From Listeria floridensis FSL S10-1187 (GTDB lineage Bacteria; Bacillota; Bacilli; Lactobacillales; Listeriaceae), in assembly GCF_000525875.1 (NCBI RefSeq), contig NZ_AODF01000015.1:37096-101095 (forward strand): 64,000 nt of DNA, written 5' to 3'. Below, piece by piece: positions 44,067-56,213 of this stretch. The notes under the pieces are model-generated. The model saw nothing but the letters and a program-made list of their open reading frames with translations, did not search any database and was not told the origin of the DNA. Each line of letters begins with the position of its first letter. Position 1 is the stretch's first letter. A program made the translations under genes and the position numbers.

Positions 44067-45412
44067 ATGGATTGTACAGAAATATTGACAAGACAAAGAA
44101 GTTACTTTGCAGAAAATTTCACCAAGACGTATTTACATCGCCTGACGACCCTAACAAATTTGGAAACCTTGCTAAAAGAGAATGAAGAATTGTTTTTAGA
44201 TGCGCTCTTACGTGACCTAGGTAAAAGTCGCGAGGAAGCTTTTATGATGGAAATCGGGAATGTCTATCAGGAAATCAGCTTCATAAAGCGTCACTTAAAG
44301 CGCTGGATGAAAGATGAACGCGTGAAAACACCACTTACACTCATCGGTTCCAAGGGATTTATTCGGAGCGAACCTTACGGCAATGTTCTCGTGATTGCGC
44401 CTTGGAACTATCCATTTCAACTAGCACTCGTGCCTTTGATTGGAGCGATTGCAAGCGGCAATACAGTTGTGCTGAAGCCTTCTGAGCTTGCGCCGCATAC
44501 GGCGCAAGCTTTAAACCAAGTGCTGTCGCGTTTTCGTGAAGAAATTATTGCGGTTGTCGAAGGGGATAAGGATGCAACGACAGAGCTGTTGAAGCAAAAG
44601 TTTGATTACATTTTCTTTACCGGTTCATCGCATGTCGGTCGAATTGTGATGGAGCTGCGGCGAAGCATTTAACTCCTGTAACGCTTGAACTAGGCGGCAA
44701 AAGTCCGCTGATTGTTACGCAAGAGACAGATCTGAAACTAGCTGCAAGGCGGGTGGCGTTCGGTAAGTTTGCCAATGCCGGTCAAACCTGTATTGCGCCT
44801 GATTATGCTTTCGTTCACGAACAGATTTATGAAGCATTCAAGAGCGAAGTACGTCAAGCCATTCAAGACTTTTATGGGAAAGATCCACTGCAAAGCGAGG
44901 CTTACGGCCGCATTGTGAATGTTTCTCATTTTGAGCGCCTGAAAAGCTATGTTCCAGAAGCGCGCGTGAATGAGGCGGAACTTAAGATTGAACCTTGTCT
45001 TCTAGATGCGCCCGATCCAGATAGCCCCGTGATGCAAGACGAGATCTTTGGCCCCATCTTGCCGATCTATCCGTATTCTAAAATTGAAGAAGTGATCGCG
45101 TTTATCAATGCTCGTCCAAAACCGCTTGCCCTATATTTATTTACGACAAACCGGCAACTTGAACGTCAAGTGCTGTTTGAAACGTCTTCTGGCGGAGTGT
45201 GTATCAATGATACGTTAATGCACATTGCAGGGACGTATTTGCCGTTTGGCGGTGTAGGAGAAAGCGGCATGGGAAGTTATCATGGTTATCAAAATTTTAG
45301 AACGTTCTCGCATGAAAGAAGCGTCCTTAGGCAAACGAGTTTATTTGATTTTAAATTCCGCTATCCGGGTGCTAAAAATGCAGAAAAAATTTTGCGTTTT
45401 GTTTTTAAATAA
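44067..45412 (+). CDS. Aldehyde dehydrogenase, class 3-like (YwdH-type; frameshifted)
   Basis: About 448 residues, the short form of NAD(P)-dependent aldehyde dehydrogenase. APWNYPFQLALVPLIGAIASGN, VLKPSELAPHTA and FFTGSSHVGR lie in the first frame. LELGGKSPLIV (general base Glu) and FANAGQTCIAPDY (catalytic Cys) lie downstream. The frame is lost near 44654, where GGAGCTG should read GGAGGCTG to give IVMEAAAKHLTPVTLELGG. This is a missing G, not a poly-A error. It sits between yebC and ruvA, where I recall a lactate dehydrogenase gene in L. monocytogenes. Confidence 0.9.
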
Positions 45413-45433
45413 CTGGTTTGATAAAATGAGAAG

Positions 45434-45474
45434 CAGGGCTTGGCTTAAAGCAATGAGCGAAGTCCTGTTTTTTT
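45434..45474 (+). terminator. Terminator of the aldehyde dehydrogenase gene
   Basis: CAGG-g-CTT...AAG-t-CCTG with an inner GCTT/AGC segment and a following T7 run. Confidence 0.75.
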
Positions 45475-45489
45475 GCCGAGGGAAGATGT

Positions 45490-45517
45490 AGCACGAATGT
45501 TCGACTTGTGCTAAAAT
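45490..45517 (+). promoter_or_regulatory. ruvA promoter with candidate LexA box
   Basis: AGCACGAATGTTCG (45490-45503) differs from GAAC-N4-GTTC at one core base. It overlaps the expected -35 region of an extended -10 promoter, TGC-TAAAAT (TAAAAT at 45512-45517). ruvAB belongs to the SOS regulon in related Firmicutes, which supports the call. Confidence 0.6.
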
Positions 45518-45550
45518 TGTCTGTATGGCACGGAGAAAGGACGGGAAGAC

Positions 45551-46154
45551 GTGTACGATTATATTAAAGGAATCATTACGGCGGTAACGCCTGAGTACAT
45601 TGTGGTCGAAGCAGGCCAAATTGGATACAGCATTATTACGGGAAATCCGTTTTCTTTTTCAGCGCTTGAAGGGCAAGAAACGAAGGTTTACTTATATCAG
45701 CATGTACGCGAAGATAACTTAAGCTTATTTGGCTTTAAGACAACGCAGGAACGCTATGTATTTAAAAAACTACTAAGTGTTTCAGGTATTGGGCCGAAAA
45801 GTGCACTTGCAATTATTGCTTCCGGTGAAGCGACTAAACTTGTTCAGGCGATCGAAGCGGAAGATGATGTTTACTTAACGAAATTTCCAAGTGTGGGCAA
45901 AAAAATGGCGCGACAAATCATCTTAGATTTAAAAGGGAAATTAAGCGACTCGATGCTTGACGCGGCGGCTTTCGTACCCGAAAAAAAAAGAACTTACAGA
46001 TGGTTTGCTTCCAGACTTGGAAGAAGCGGTACTCGCGCTTGGGGCACTTGGCTACAGCGACCGCGAACTGAAAAAAATTGTACCGAAACTGGAGAAAGAG
46101 CAGCTTTCGAGTGATGAATACATTAAACTGGCGTTACGTCTAATGACAAGCTGA
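45551..46154 (+). CDS. ruvA: Holliday junction branch-migration protein RuvA (frameshifted)
   Basis: About 200 residues. Domain I ([21 protein letters not shown]), HhH domain II ([19 protein letters not shown] and [20 protein letters not shown]) and the RuvB-binding domain III ([21 protein letters not shown]) are all encoded. The A9 run at 45981-45989 shifts the frame; with eight [16 protein letters not shown] is restored. GTG start at 45551. ruvB follows 16 nt later. Confidence 0.94.
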
Positions 46155-46170
46155 AAAGGAGGGGAAAGAA

Positions 46171-47181
46171 GTGGAGGATCGAATCGTATCTTCGGAAAAT
46201 GTGAATCAAGAAGAGATTTCGTTTGAGACGAGCTTGAGACCGCAGTATTTAGCAGAATACATCGGGCAAGACAAGGTAAAGCAAAACCTTGGAATTTTTA
46301 TTGAAGCGGCTAGGCAGCGTGAAGAAGCGCTCGATCATGTGCTTTTATACGGCCCTCCTGGTCTCGGAAAGACGACGCTTGCGATGGTGATAGCGAACGA
46401 ACTTGGCACAAATATTAAAACGACGAGCGGACCAGCAATCGAGCGCCCGGGTGATCTCGCAACGATTCTTACGGCACTTGAACCGGGAGATGTGCTCTTC
46501 ATCGATGAAATTCATCGGCTGTCAAAAGCGGTAGAAGAGATTCTTTACCCAGCAATGGAAGATTACTGTTTGGATATTGTCATTGGTCAAGGTCCAACTG
46601 CGCGTTCTGTTCGACTTGATTTGCCTCCATTTACACTAATCGGTGCAACGACGCGCGCAGGAATGCTTTCTGCACCGCTGCGCGACCGCTTTGGTGTAAT
46701 TGATCATCTTGAATTTTATACGGAAGAACAGCTTGAGGATATTGTAACGCGGACGGCCAAAATTTTATCAACGGAAATCAATGAAGCAGGCGCGCTTGAA
46801 ATTGCGCGCCGCTCACGTGGAACCCCGCGGATTGCTAATCGATTGTTAAAACGTGTACGTGATTTTGCACAAGTAAAAGGTGACGGTTTAGTTGATTATC
46901 CGATCGCGAAAGAAGCGCTAACGCTTCTCCGAGTTGATCCGCGCGGACTTGATACAATTGATCAAAAACTGCTACAAACGATTATTCATTCGTTTCGCGG
47001 CGGCCCAGTGGGTCTTGATACGATTGCTGCGAGTATCGGTGAAGAACGAGAAACGATTGAAGATATGCATGAACCGTATTTGCTACAAATCGGTTTTTTA
47101 CAGCGTACGCCGCGTGGTCGACTTGCGACTGGTCGTGCGTATGAACATTTAGGAATAGAACAGGAAAAAGGTGTCGAATAA
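46171..47181 (+). CDS. ruvB: Holliday junction helicase motor RuvB
   Basis: A 336-residue AAA+ ATPase. Walker A GPPGLGKT (61-68), Walker B IDEIH (111-115), arginine-finger segment in [17 protein letters not shown], and a C-terminal winged helix ([16 protein letters not shown]). GTG start after AAAGGAGGGG. The queA ATG is directly adjacent to its stop. Confidence 0.97.
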   Translation: MEDRIVSSENVNQEEISFETSLRPQYLAEYIGQDKVKQNLGIFIEAARQREEALDHVLLYGPPGLGKTTLAMVIANELGTNIKTTSGPAIERPGDLATILTALEPGDVLFIDEIHRLSKAVEEILYPAMEDYCLDIVIGQGPTARSVRLDLPPFTLIGATTRAGMLSAPLRDRFGVIDHLEFYTEEQLEDIVTRTAKILSTEINEAGALEIARRSRGTPRIANRLLKRVRDFAQVKGDGLVDYPIAKEALTLLRVDPRGLDTIDQKLLQTIIHSFRGGPVGLDTIAASIGEERETIEDMHEPYLLQIGFLQRTPRGRLATGRAYEHLGIEQEKGVE

Positions 47182-49795
<2,614 letters not shown>

Positions 49796-49803
49796 GAAAT
49801 CAG

Positions 49804-49834
49804 CCACTTCAAATACTTTTGGAGTGGTTTTTTT
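49804..49834 (+). terminator. Terminator after yajC
   Basis: CCACT and AGTGG form a short stem with extra loop pairing, followed by T7. Confidence 0.65.
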
Positions 49835-49948
49835 AAAATCTAAAATAAAAATGTGTCAATTCTGTGGTATTTTTACGTTTCTACTTTCCATTTGACCGAG
49901 TTTTAGATAGAATAAGAATAGTTGATTGTAAAGTGGGGGGAAAGAAAT

Positions 49949-50368
49949 TTGGAAACAAATGAAGAATGGTACGAATTACTGCAACCCGCAATTTTAATCC
50001 GAGTAGAAGATTTCCATTTGCTCGGCTACAGAGAAATTAAGCCTGAGCATATATGGTCATTTTTAACGGAGAAAAAGTGGGTCGAAAAGCCTTCTCCAAA
50101 TTTGCATGAACGCGCGAATGATATCATGCAGATGAACATTGGACAATTAATGGAATTTATCACACAAGAATCAAAAAGGCCAGAAGAAAATACGCACACA
50201 CTAGATCAAGTGCTTGTTGAGGAAGTTCTACATAGTACGTCGGAAGAAACGCCGCCGGATGAGCAGGAGTATGAATCCGATTCAAGTTCTTTTTCTGATG
50301 AAACTGCACAAAGTGAGGAGCCGCTTGCTGAGGCAAACGGCGAACTCGATTCAACAGAAGAAAAATAA
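49949..50368 (+). CDS. ComN-like post-transcriptional regulator
   Basis: A 139-residue protein. The N-terminal 80 residues (NEEWYELLQPAILIRVEDFHLLGY, then VWSFL-type segment IWSFLTEKKW) match the post-transcriptional regulator family of Bacillus ComN/YrzD, encoded near secDF there too. The C-terminal 55 residues are an acidic Ser/Glu/Asp-rich tail that looks disordered. TTG 49949 follows a GGGGGGA site; an in-frame TTG at 49922 is weaker. ComN affects comE mRNA in Bacillus; its role here is unknown. Confidence 0.75.
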   Translation: METNEEWYELLQPAILIRVEDFHLLGYREIKPEHIWSFLTEKKWVEKPSPNLHERANDIMQMNIGQLMEFITQESKRPEENTHTLDQVLVEEVLHSTSEETPPDEQEYESDSSSFSDETAQSEEPLAEANGELDSTEEK

Positions 50369-50421
50369 GTATCTCCTGCGTGTAGTGTTAGAGGTTTTAA
50401 TGAGGGAGGAAAAAAGCAAAA

Positions 50422-52687
50422 ATGATTAAGAAAAGTAAGTTAGTTACCTTTTTTCTAATCGTAATCATTATTTTCGGTGCCGTCATCGGTACAACGAAAA
50501 TGGTGCTTGAAAAGATTAACTTAGGGCTTGACCTGCAAGGCGGCTTTGAAGTTCTTTATCAAGTAGAGCCTGCGAGCGGAAAAGGTGAAATAACGAAAAG
50601 CACGCTTACAGATACTGTAAGTGCACTCGATCGTCGGGTGAACAGCATCGGTGTTGCAGAACCGGTGATCACAATTGAAGGAAACAACCGTATTCGGGTT
50701 CAGCTTGCTGGTGTAAAAGATCAAAATGAAGCACGAAAAATGCTTTCTACAACGGCTGAACTAACGTTTAGGGACGCAAAAGACAAGTTAATGCTTGACG
50801 GAACGGATCTTGTTCCAGGTGGAGCAAAACAAGCTTTTGATCAAAGCAATAATCCAATTGTTACTTTAAAACTGAAAAGTGCAGACAAATTCGCTAAGGT
50901 AACGAAAGAAGTCTTAGCAGAAGCACCGGACAATCAACTTGTCATCTGGCTTGACTATAAAAAAGGCCAAAAATATGCGGATGAAAAAACGAAAAAAGAA
51001 CCGGCGTTTTTATCTGCGCCAAATGTCAGCCAAGTACTCGATACAAATCAAGTGGAAATTTCTGGAAGCTTCACAGTTAAAGAAGCAAAGGATTTGGCTA
51101 ACTTGCTGAACTCCGGGGCACTTCCTGTTAAGATGAGTGAAGTATATTCGACATCTGTCGGCGCTCAGTTCGGTCAAGATGCACTTGATCAAACGATTCT
51201 TGCTGGAATCATCGGTGTAGCAGCCATCTTTATTTTCATGTTGGCTGTATATCGTATCCCTGGAATTATTGCTTGTATTACACTTACTGCTTATACGTAT
51301 ATCGTTTTACTAATACTTGCACTTCTTAATGCTACGCTTACGCTTCCGGGTATTGCCGGACTTATTCTCGGGATTGGGATGGCGGTCGATGCGAATGTTA
51401 TCACCTATGAGCGGATAAAAGAAGAACTGAAAGTTGGTAGATCGACAAAAGCTGCCTTTGAAGTCGGGGGTAAGGAAGCATTCCGTGCTATTTTTGACGG
51501 AAATATTTCGACGCTACTTGTTGCTGGAGTACTTTTCTACTTTGGTACAAGTTCAATCAAAGGTTTTGCGACAGTACTGATTATCAGTATCCTTGTCAGC
51601 TTCTTGACAGCTGTTTGGGGTTCACGTGTTCTTCTTGGACTGCTTGTAAAGAGCAATGTGCTAAACAACAAACCGCGTTTATTCACGGTTAATCCAAAAG
51701 ACATCCACAACTTACATGACGGCATCAGCACATACGATCTGAAAACGCACTTTGACCGTTTTGATTTTGTTAAAAATCATCGGCTGTTCTTAGGGATTTT
51801 TGCGGCAATTACGATTGCCGGAATCATATTGTTAAGTGTCTTTAAGCTTAATCTTGGAATTGATTTTGCAAGTGGTACACGTGCAGAAATCACATCCAAC
51901 TCGAAGCTGACAGAACAAATGGTTAAAAAAAGACCTAGATGAAATCAAAATGCCTTCGGAAAAAATCGTCTTCCAAGGGAAAAACTCGACGACGGCAGTA
52001 GTTTCTTATAAAGGAGCACTTAGCCAAACAGAAATTGCGAAGTTTAAAACACATTTTGATAAGAAATATAAACATGAACCAAGTATCAGTACGGTAACAC
52101 CGACTGTTGGTAAAGAGCTGGCTAAAAACGGTCTATATGCTCTTGCAATTGCATCTATTTTAATCGTTGTCTATATCGCAATTCGCTTTGAATTCTATAT
52201 GGGTATTGCAGCGATTCTGTCACTGCTCTTTGATGCGTTTGTGATCTTTATTTTCTTCAGTATATTCCAGATCGAGGTTGATTTGACCTTCATTGCCGCG
52301 GTGCTCACGGTCATCGGCTATTCCATTAATGATACGATTGTTACAGCTGACCGGATTCGAGATATTGGGAAGAAAATGCAGCGTTACAAGACGAAAGAAG
52401 ATGTCGCTTTTGCGGTTAATCACGGGTTACGTCAAACCTTTACACGTTCGATTAACACAATCTTGACAGTTATCTTCACGGTACTTGCACTTGTTATCTT
52501 CGGAAGCGAATCGATTCTAAGCTTCTCGATTGCTCTTCTTGTTGGTTTGATCTCGAGCGTATTCTCGTCGATCTTCATGGCGATGCAATTATGGTATGTT
52601 TTCAAATCACACCAAGTGAATAAAAAAGGACCGATTGCAACAATCAAGAAGAAGAAAAAACGCGGTTCTGGACAACCAGTTGTATAA
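50422..52687 (+). CDS. secDF: SecD-SecF fusion protein (frameshifted)
   Basis: A protein of about 754 residues that pulls secreted proteins across using the proton gradient. The SecD half starts with a TM helix and LGLDLQGGFEVLY. It has the P1 domain with LDRRVNSIGVAEPVITIEG and a six-helix block with LILGIGMAVDANVITYERIKEEL. The SecF half carries NLGIDFASGTRAEI and VIGYSINDTIVTADRIRDIG. The A7 run 51925-51931 breaks the frame at the SecD-SecF join; with six A it reads MVKKDLDEIKMPSEK. Because the break lies inside the SecF beta-rich domain, two separate genes are unlikely. Confidence 0.94.
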
Positions 52688-52696
52688 AAAACGTTC

Positions 52697-52731
52697 AAAA
52701 GCCGAAAGAAATTCTTTCGGCTTTTGTTTTA
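52697..52731 (+). terminator. Terminator of secDF
   Basis: AAAAGCCGAAAGAA pairs perfectly with TTCTTTCGGCTTTT across one base, then TGTTTT. Confidence 0.9.
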
Positions 52732-52776
52732 AATTTTCCAAATCAGGGAAATTCAGGTAAAAGAGGGGTGGATAAT

Positions 52777-53127
52777 ATGAAAAATCAATGGCAAGTGATT
52801 CTTGGCATTATTCTTGTGATTTTTATTGCGATTTTTGCCATTATCAATGTGGACTCTGTTGAAGTAAACTTCTTGTTTGCAAAAGCAAATTGGCCGCTTG
52901 TACTCGTTATTTTAGGCTCTGTTTTAGTTGGCTGTTTAATTATCTTCTGTTTGAACATTGCTAAGGTAAGAACAGCGAACAAACAAATCAAACAATTAAA
53001 GGCAGAGAAAACCGAGCTTTCACGTCAACTTGCAGCGGCGGAAGCCATGCACAGCAAAAAATCGACAATTGATGTGAAAAAAACAGAGGCACCAATTGAA
53101 CCCAAAAAGGAAAATCCAAATCTTTAA
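52777..53127 (+). CDS. LapA/DUF1049 family membrane protein
   Basis: A 116-residue protein with two transmembrane helices (about 5-25 and 40-62, VILGIILVIFIAIFAIINVDSVEVNFLF then VLVILGSVLVGCLIIFCLN) and a C-terminal cytosolic coiled coil (NKQIKQLKAEKTELSRQLAAAEA). ATG 52777 is preferred over GTG 52768 because AGAGGGGTGG lies at the right distance. The function of Gram-positive LapA-domain proteins is not known. The terminator hairpin overlaps its stop codon. Confidence 0.85.
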   Translation: MKNQWQVILGIILVIFIAIFAIINVDSVEVNFLFAKANWPLVLVILGSVLVGCLIIFCLNIAKVRTANKQIKQLKAEKTELSRQLAAAEAMHSKKSTIDVKKTEAPIEPKKENPNL

Positions 53128-53143
53128 GGTTTGGATTTTTTTT
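53111..53143 (+). terminator. Terminator of the LapA-like gene
   Basis: AAAATCCAAA pairs with TTTGGATTTT; the stop codon lies in the loop and T8 ends the structure. Confidence 0.88.
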
Positions 53144-53152
53144 GAGCTAATA

Positions 53153-53182
53153 CTGTCAAATTTGTTTGATTTCGGATATAAT
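53153..53182 (+). promoter_or_regulatory. Promoter of recJ
   Basis: CTGTCA (53153-53158), an 18-bp spacer and perfect TATAAT (53177-53182). The leader is very short, about 20 nt. Confidence 0.6.
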
Positions 53183-53207
53183 AGGAGGGTTGAAAGGTGG
53201 AAAATAT

Positions 53208-55517
53208 GTGATTCATTCAAAGTACACTTGGAAGATTGAGGATATTGCAGAAGAGAAGGCTCGAGAAGCAGCGGCAGAATTTCAAGTCTCACTTCCGTTA
53301 GCAAAGATGCTTCTTAAAAGAAAAATTACAACAACCGGGCAGTTTGATAAGTTTTTTCATCCGGATAAATATCAACCGTATGATCCATTTCTGCTGCATG
53401 ATATGGATAAAGCAGTAGAGCGGATTAAAACAGCCATCGCTGCTGATGAAAAAATCATGATCTATGGCGATTATGATGCGGATGGCGTAACGAGTATTGC
53501 GGTGCTCTATAATACGCTTGAAAAGCTCGGTGCAAAAGCCGAATTTTATATCCCCAATCGCTTTAGCGAAGGATATGGACCAAATAAAGAAGCGTTTCAA
53601 ATGATTAAAAATCAAGGGTATGATTTGCTTATAACGGTCGATAACGGCATTGCCGCACTTGATGTGATGGAGTTCGCAAAAGAAATCGATTTAGATGTCA
53701 TTGTGACAGATCACCATGAAAAGCGCGAGACTCTTCCAGAAGCGATTGCGGTGATTCATCCGAAGCATCCTGAATCGCTCTATCCGTTTCAAGACTTGGC
53801 AGGGGTCGGTGTCAGTTATAAGCTCTCGCATGCGCTGCTTGGCGAGGAGCCGTCTGAACTGCTTGATTTAGTTGCCGTCGGTACAGTAGCCGACCTTGTC
53901 TCATTAACGGATGAAAATCGGCTGTTTGTCCAAAAAGGTTTGGATGTATTAAAAGAAAGTCCGAATCTTGGTTTACAATTCCTTGCGAAAAAAGCAGGTG
54001 CAAAACTGCATGAAGCAAGTGAAGAAACGATCGGTTTTATGCTTGCTCCGCGACTCAATGCGGTTGGGCGGCTGGGAGCAGCTGACCCTGCCTGTGAGCT
54101 TTTGCTTGCGCATGATGACGAAGAGGCAGATGATTTAGCGGGTATCATTGAGGAAGCAAATAAGGAACGCCGTTTACTTGTTTCAGAGATTACAGAACAA
54201 GCCACGGCAGTTGTTGAAGCAGAATCAGAACTCCCAGGAATGATTATTGCCGCGCAATCTGGCTGGAATGCTGGTGTGCTCGGGATAGTGGCTTCGCGGC
54301 TTGTGGAAAAATTCGGGCGGCCTGTGATTTGCCTTGCAATTGATGAAGCAACTGGGATGGCAAAAGGTTCTGGCCGAAGTGTTTCAGCGTTTCATCTTTA
54401 TCAAGAACTTGACCAAAATCGTGAACTGCTAGAAGCATTTGGTGGCCATCCGATGGCAGCGGGGCTGACTGTAAGTCTTGAGAATTTGCCGCTTTTAAAG
54501 GAACGCATGATAAAACAAGCGGAAAGCTTAAGCCTAGCTGATTTGCGTCCAAGCTTGGATATTGAAGCGAAACTGGAACCCGGCGAGGCAGATATTGCTT
54601 TCATTCAGATGATTGAGCGGATGGCTCCATTTGGAATGGACAATCCAAAGCCAATTTTTGAATTTGAGCAGGTTCATTTGACAGGAACGAAGCAGATCGG
54701 TGCGGATAAGACGCATCTCAAAACTTCGCTTCAAAAGGGTGAGGCGGCACTTGATGCGGTCGGATTTAATATCGGTCACTTGGTGTACGAGCTTTCTCCG
54801 GCAGCAGAGGTGGATGCGGTTGGTGAGCTTTCAGTCAATGAATGGAATAATATTCGGAAGCCACAGCTACGTTTGATTGATGTTTCAGTGCCGCACTGGC
54901 AGTTATTTGATGTCAGGAATCGTACAGAATGGAACGAAGTAGTGCGGGAGCCGAAACGTGACCGGATTTTTGTGTATTTTAAAGATGATGAAGCGGACGC
55001 GTTAGTGAAGTCGGGACATGCAGTTACGAAGTTTGAGGAGTTGCTGAATGCAGATTCTAAAAACGCGAGCGAACTGGTTTTTGTCGACTTGCCGCATGAA
55101 ATTAGCCAAGTGGAACAAGTTGTGCGAAAGCTGAACCCAGAAAAAATCTTTTTCCACTTTGGGGTAAAAGAATCAAGCAGGATGGAGCGAATTCCCGACC
55201 GAGCGGCCTTTGCCAACTTGTACGCACTTATCAAGAAGTTTCAGCCGTTTTCGGTGGAACGCTACCGCGGTGCAATGGCGCAAAAGTTTGGCTGGAATCA
55301 AGAAGTGGTCGATTTTATGTCCGGCGTGTTTTTTGAACTGGATTTTGTTAAAATAGAAGATGATGTGATTTGGCTTGCCGAAAATACCGAGAAGAAAAAA
55401 CTGGAAGATGCCGAGTCATATAAGCGGAAGGAACGCGAAATTGAAACGCAGCAAAAACTGCTTTATGCGAGCTACGGTGAGCTGCTGCAATGGATGGAGC
55501 GAATCATGGAGCAGTGA
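53208..55517 (+). CDS. recJ: Single-stranded-DNA exonuclease RecJ
   Basis: A 769-residue 5'-3' exonuclease. DHH domain motifs are present: IYGDYDADGVTS, VDNGIAALD, VTDHHEKRETLP. The DHHA1 domain includes GWNAGVLGIVASRLVEKFGRPV and GSGRSVSAFHLY, and an OB-like segment follows. A C-terminal Gram-positive extension of about 200 residues covers the rest. GTG 53208 has GAAAGGTGG 7 nt upstream. It is followed by apt and relA in the usual Firmicute order. Confidence 0.95.
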   Translation: MIHSKYTWKIEDIAEEKAREAAAEFQVSLPLAKMLLKRKITTTGQFDKFFHPDKYQPYDPFLLHDMDKAVERIKTAIAADEKIMIYGDYDADGVTSIAVLYNTLEKLGAKAEFYIPNRFSEGYGPNKEAFQMIKNQGYDLLITVDNGIAALDVMEFAKEIDLDVIVTDHHEKRETLPEAIAVIHPKHPESLYPFQDLAGVGVSYKLSHALLGEEPSELLDLVAVGTVADLVSLTDENRLFVQKGLDVLKESPNLGLQFLAKKAGAKLHEASEETIGFMLAPRLNAVGRLGAADPACELLLAHDDEEADDLAGIIEEANKERRLLVSEITEQATAVVEAESELPGMIIAAQSGWNAGVLGIVASRLVEKFGRPVICLAIDEATGMAKGSGRSVSAFHLYQELDQNRELLEAFGGHPMAAGLTVSLENLPLLKERMIKQAESLSLADLRPSLDIEAKLEPGEADIAFIQMIERMAPFGMDNPKPIFEFEQVHLTGTKQIGADKTHLKTSLQKGEAALDAVGFNIGHLVYELSPAAEVDAVGELSVNEWNNIRKPQLRLIDVSVPHWQLFDVRNRTEWNEVVREPKRDRIFVYFKDDEADALVKSGHAVTKFEELLNADSKNASELVFVDLPHEISQVEQVVRKLNPEKIFFHFGVKESSRMERIPDRAAFANLYALIKKFQPFSVERYRGAMAQKFGWNQEVVDFMSGVFFELDFVKIEDDVIWLAENTEKKKLEDAESYKRKEREIETQQKLLYASYGELLQWMERIMEQ

Positions 55518-55544
55518 GGCTCTAAAATTTGGAGGAAACAAACG

Positions 55545-56066
55545 ATGGATTTAAATGAACTTAGAAATCATGTGGCAATTGTAGAAGATTGGCCGAAAAA
55601 AGGAATTGTCTTCAAGGATATTACACCTCTTATGAATGACGGGGAAGCTTACAAATTTGCGACAGATCAAATTGTCGAGTATGCTAAAAAATTAAAAGTG
55701 GACTTGATTGTCGGTCCAGAAGCACGCGGATTTATTATCGGCTGTCCAGTCGCATATGCCCTGCAAATTGGTTTCGCTCCTGTGCGTAAACCAGGAAAAT
55801 TGCCGCGTGAAACGATTGAAATGGAATATGCACTTGAGTATGGTACAAACACGCTTACAATGCATAAAGATGCAATTAAGCCAGGGCAGCGTGTCTTAAT
55901 CACAGATGACCTTTTAGCAACTGGTGGAACGATCGAAGCAACAATCAAACTCGTTGAGAAACTTGGTGGTATTGTTGCAGGCTGTGCATTCTTAATTGAG
56001 CTGACTGAATTAGAAGGTCATAAAAAATTGAACGGCTATGATCGCTTGATTTTAATGGATTTCTGA
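55545..56066 (+). CDS. apt: Adenine phosphoribosyltransferase
   Basis: A 173-residue purine-salvage enzyme converting adenine and PRPP to AMP. The PRPP loop [13 protein letters not shown] and the adenine-site segment [21 protein letters not shown] are clear. A GGAGGAAAC ribosome site precedes ATG. It has its own terminator before relA. Confidence 0.97.
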   Translation: MDLNELRNHVAIVEDWPKKGIVFKDITPLMNDGEAYKFATDQIVEYAKKLKVDLIVGPEARGFIIGCPVAYALQIGFAPVRKPGKLPRETIEMEYALEYGTNTLTMHKDAIKPGQRVLITDDLLATGGTIEATIKLVEKLGGIVAGCAFLIELTELEGHKKLNGYDRLILMDF

Positions 56067-56076
56067 TGAAAAATAA

Positions 56077-56116
56077 GAAAAACACCATTCTCTGACCGGA
56101 AAATGGTGTTTTTCTT
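56077..56116 (+). terminator. Terminator of apt
   Basis: AAAAACACCATT pairs with AATGGTGTTTTT, followed by CTTTA. Confidence 0.9.
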
Positions 56117-56213
56117 TATCTAGATGGAAAACTACTTTCTAAAGAATATTGAGTCGTGTATAATGAAAGCAAGAATTCTTTAAAAAAGTTTAGGAGAAAA
56201 GGGGTGGGTGAAT

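Noticed and set aside
45981..45989. A9 run in ruvA as a programmed slippage site
   Set aside because: The longest A run seen is a plausible slippage site, but the truncated product would lack the RuvB-binding domain, and many unrelated genes here show the same defect.
51925..51931. Programmed frameshift separating SecD and SecF
   Set aside because: The break falls inside a folded SecF segment, in an A7 run like the other errors, and lacks a stimulatory structure or slippery heptamer arrangement.
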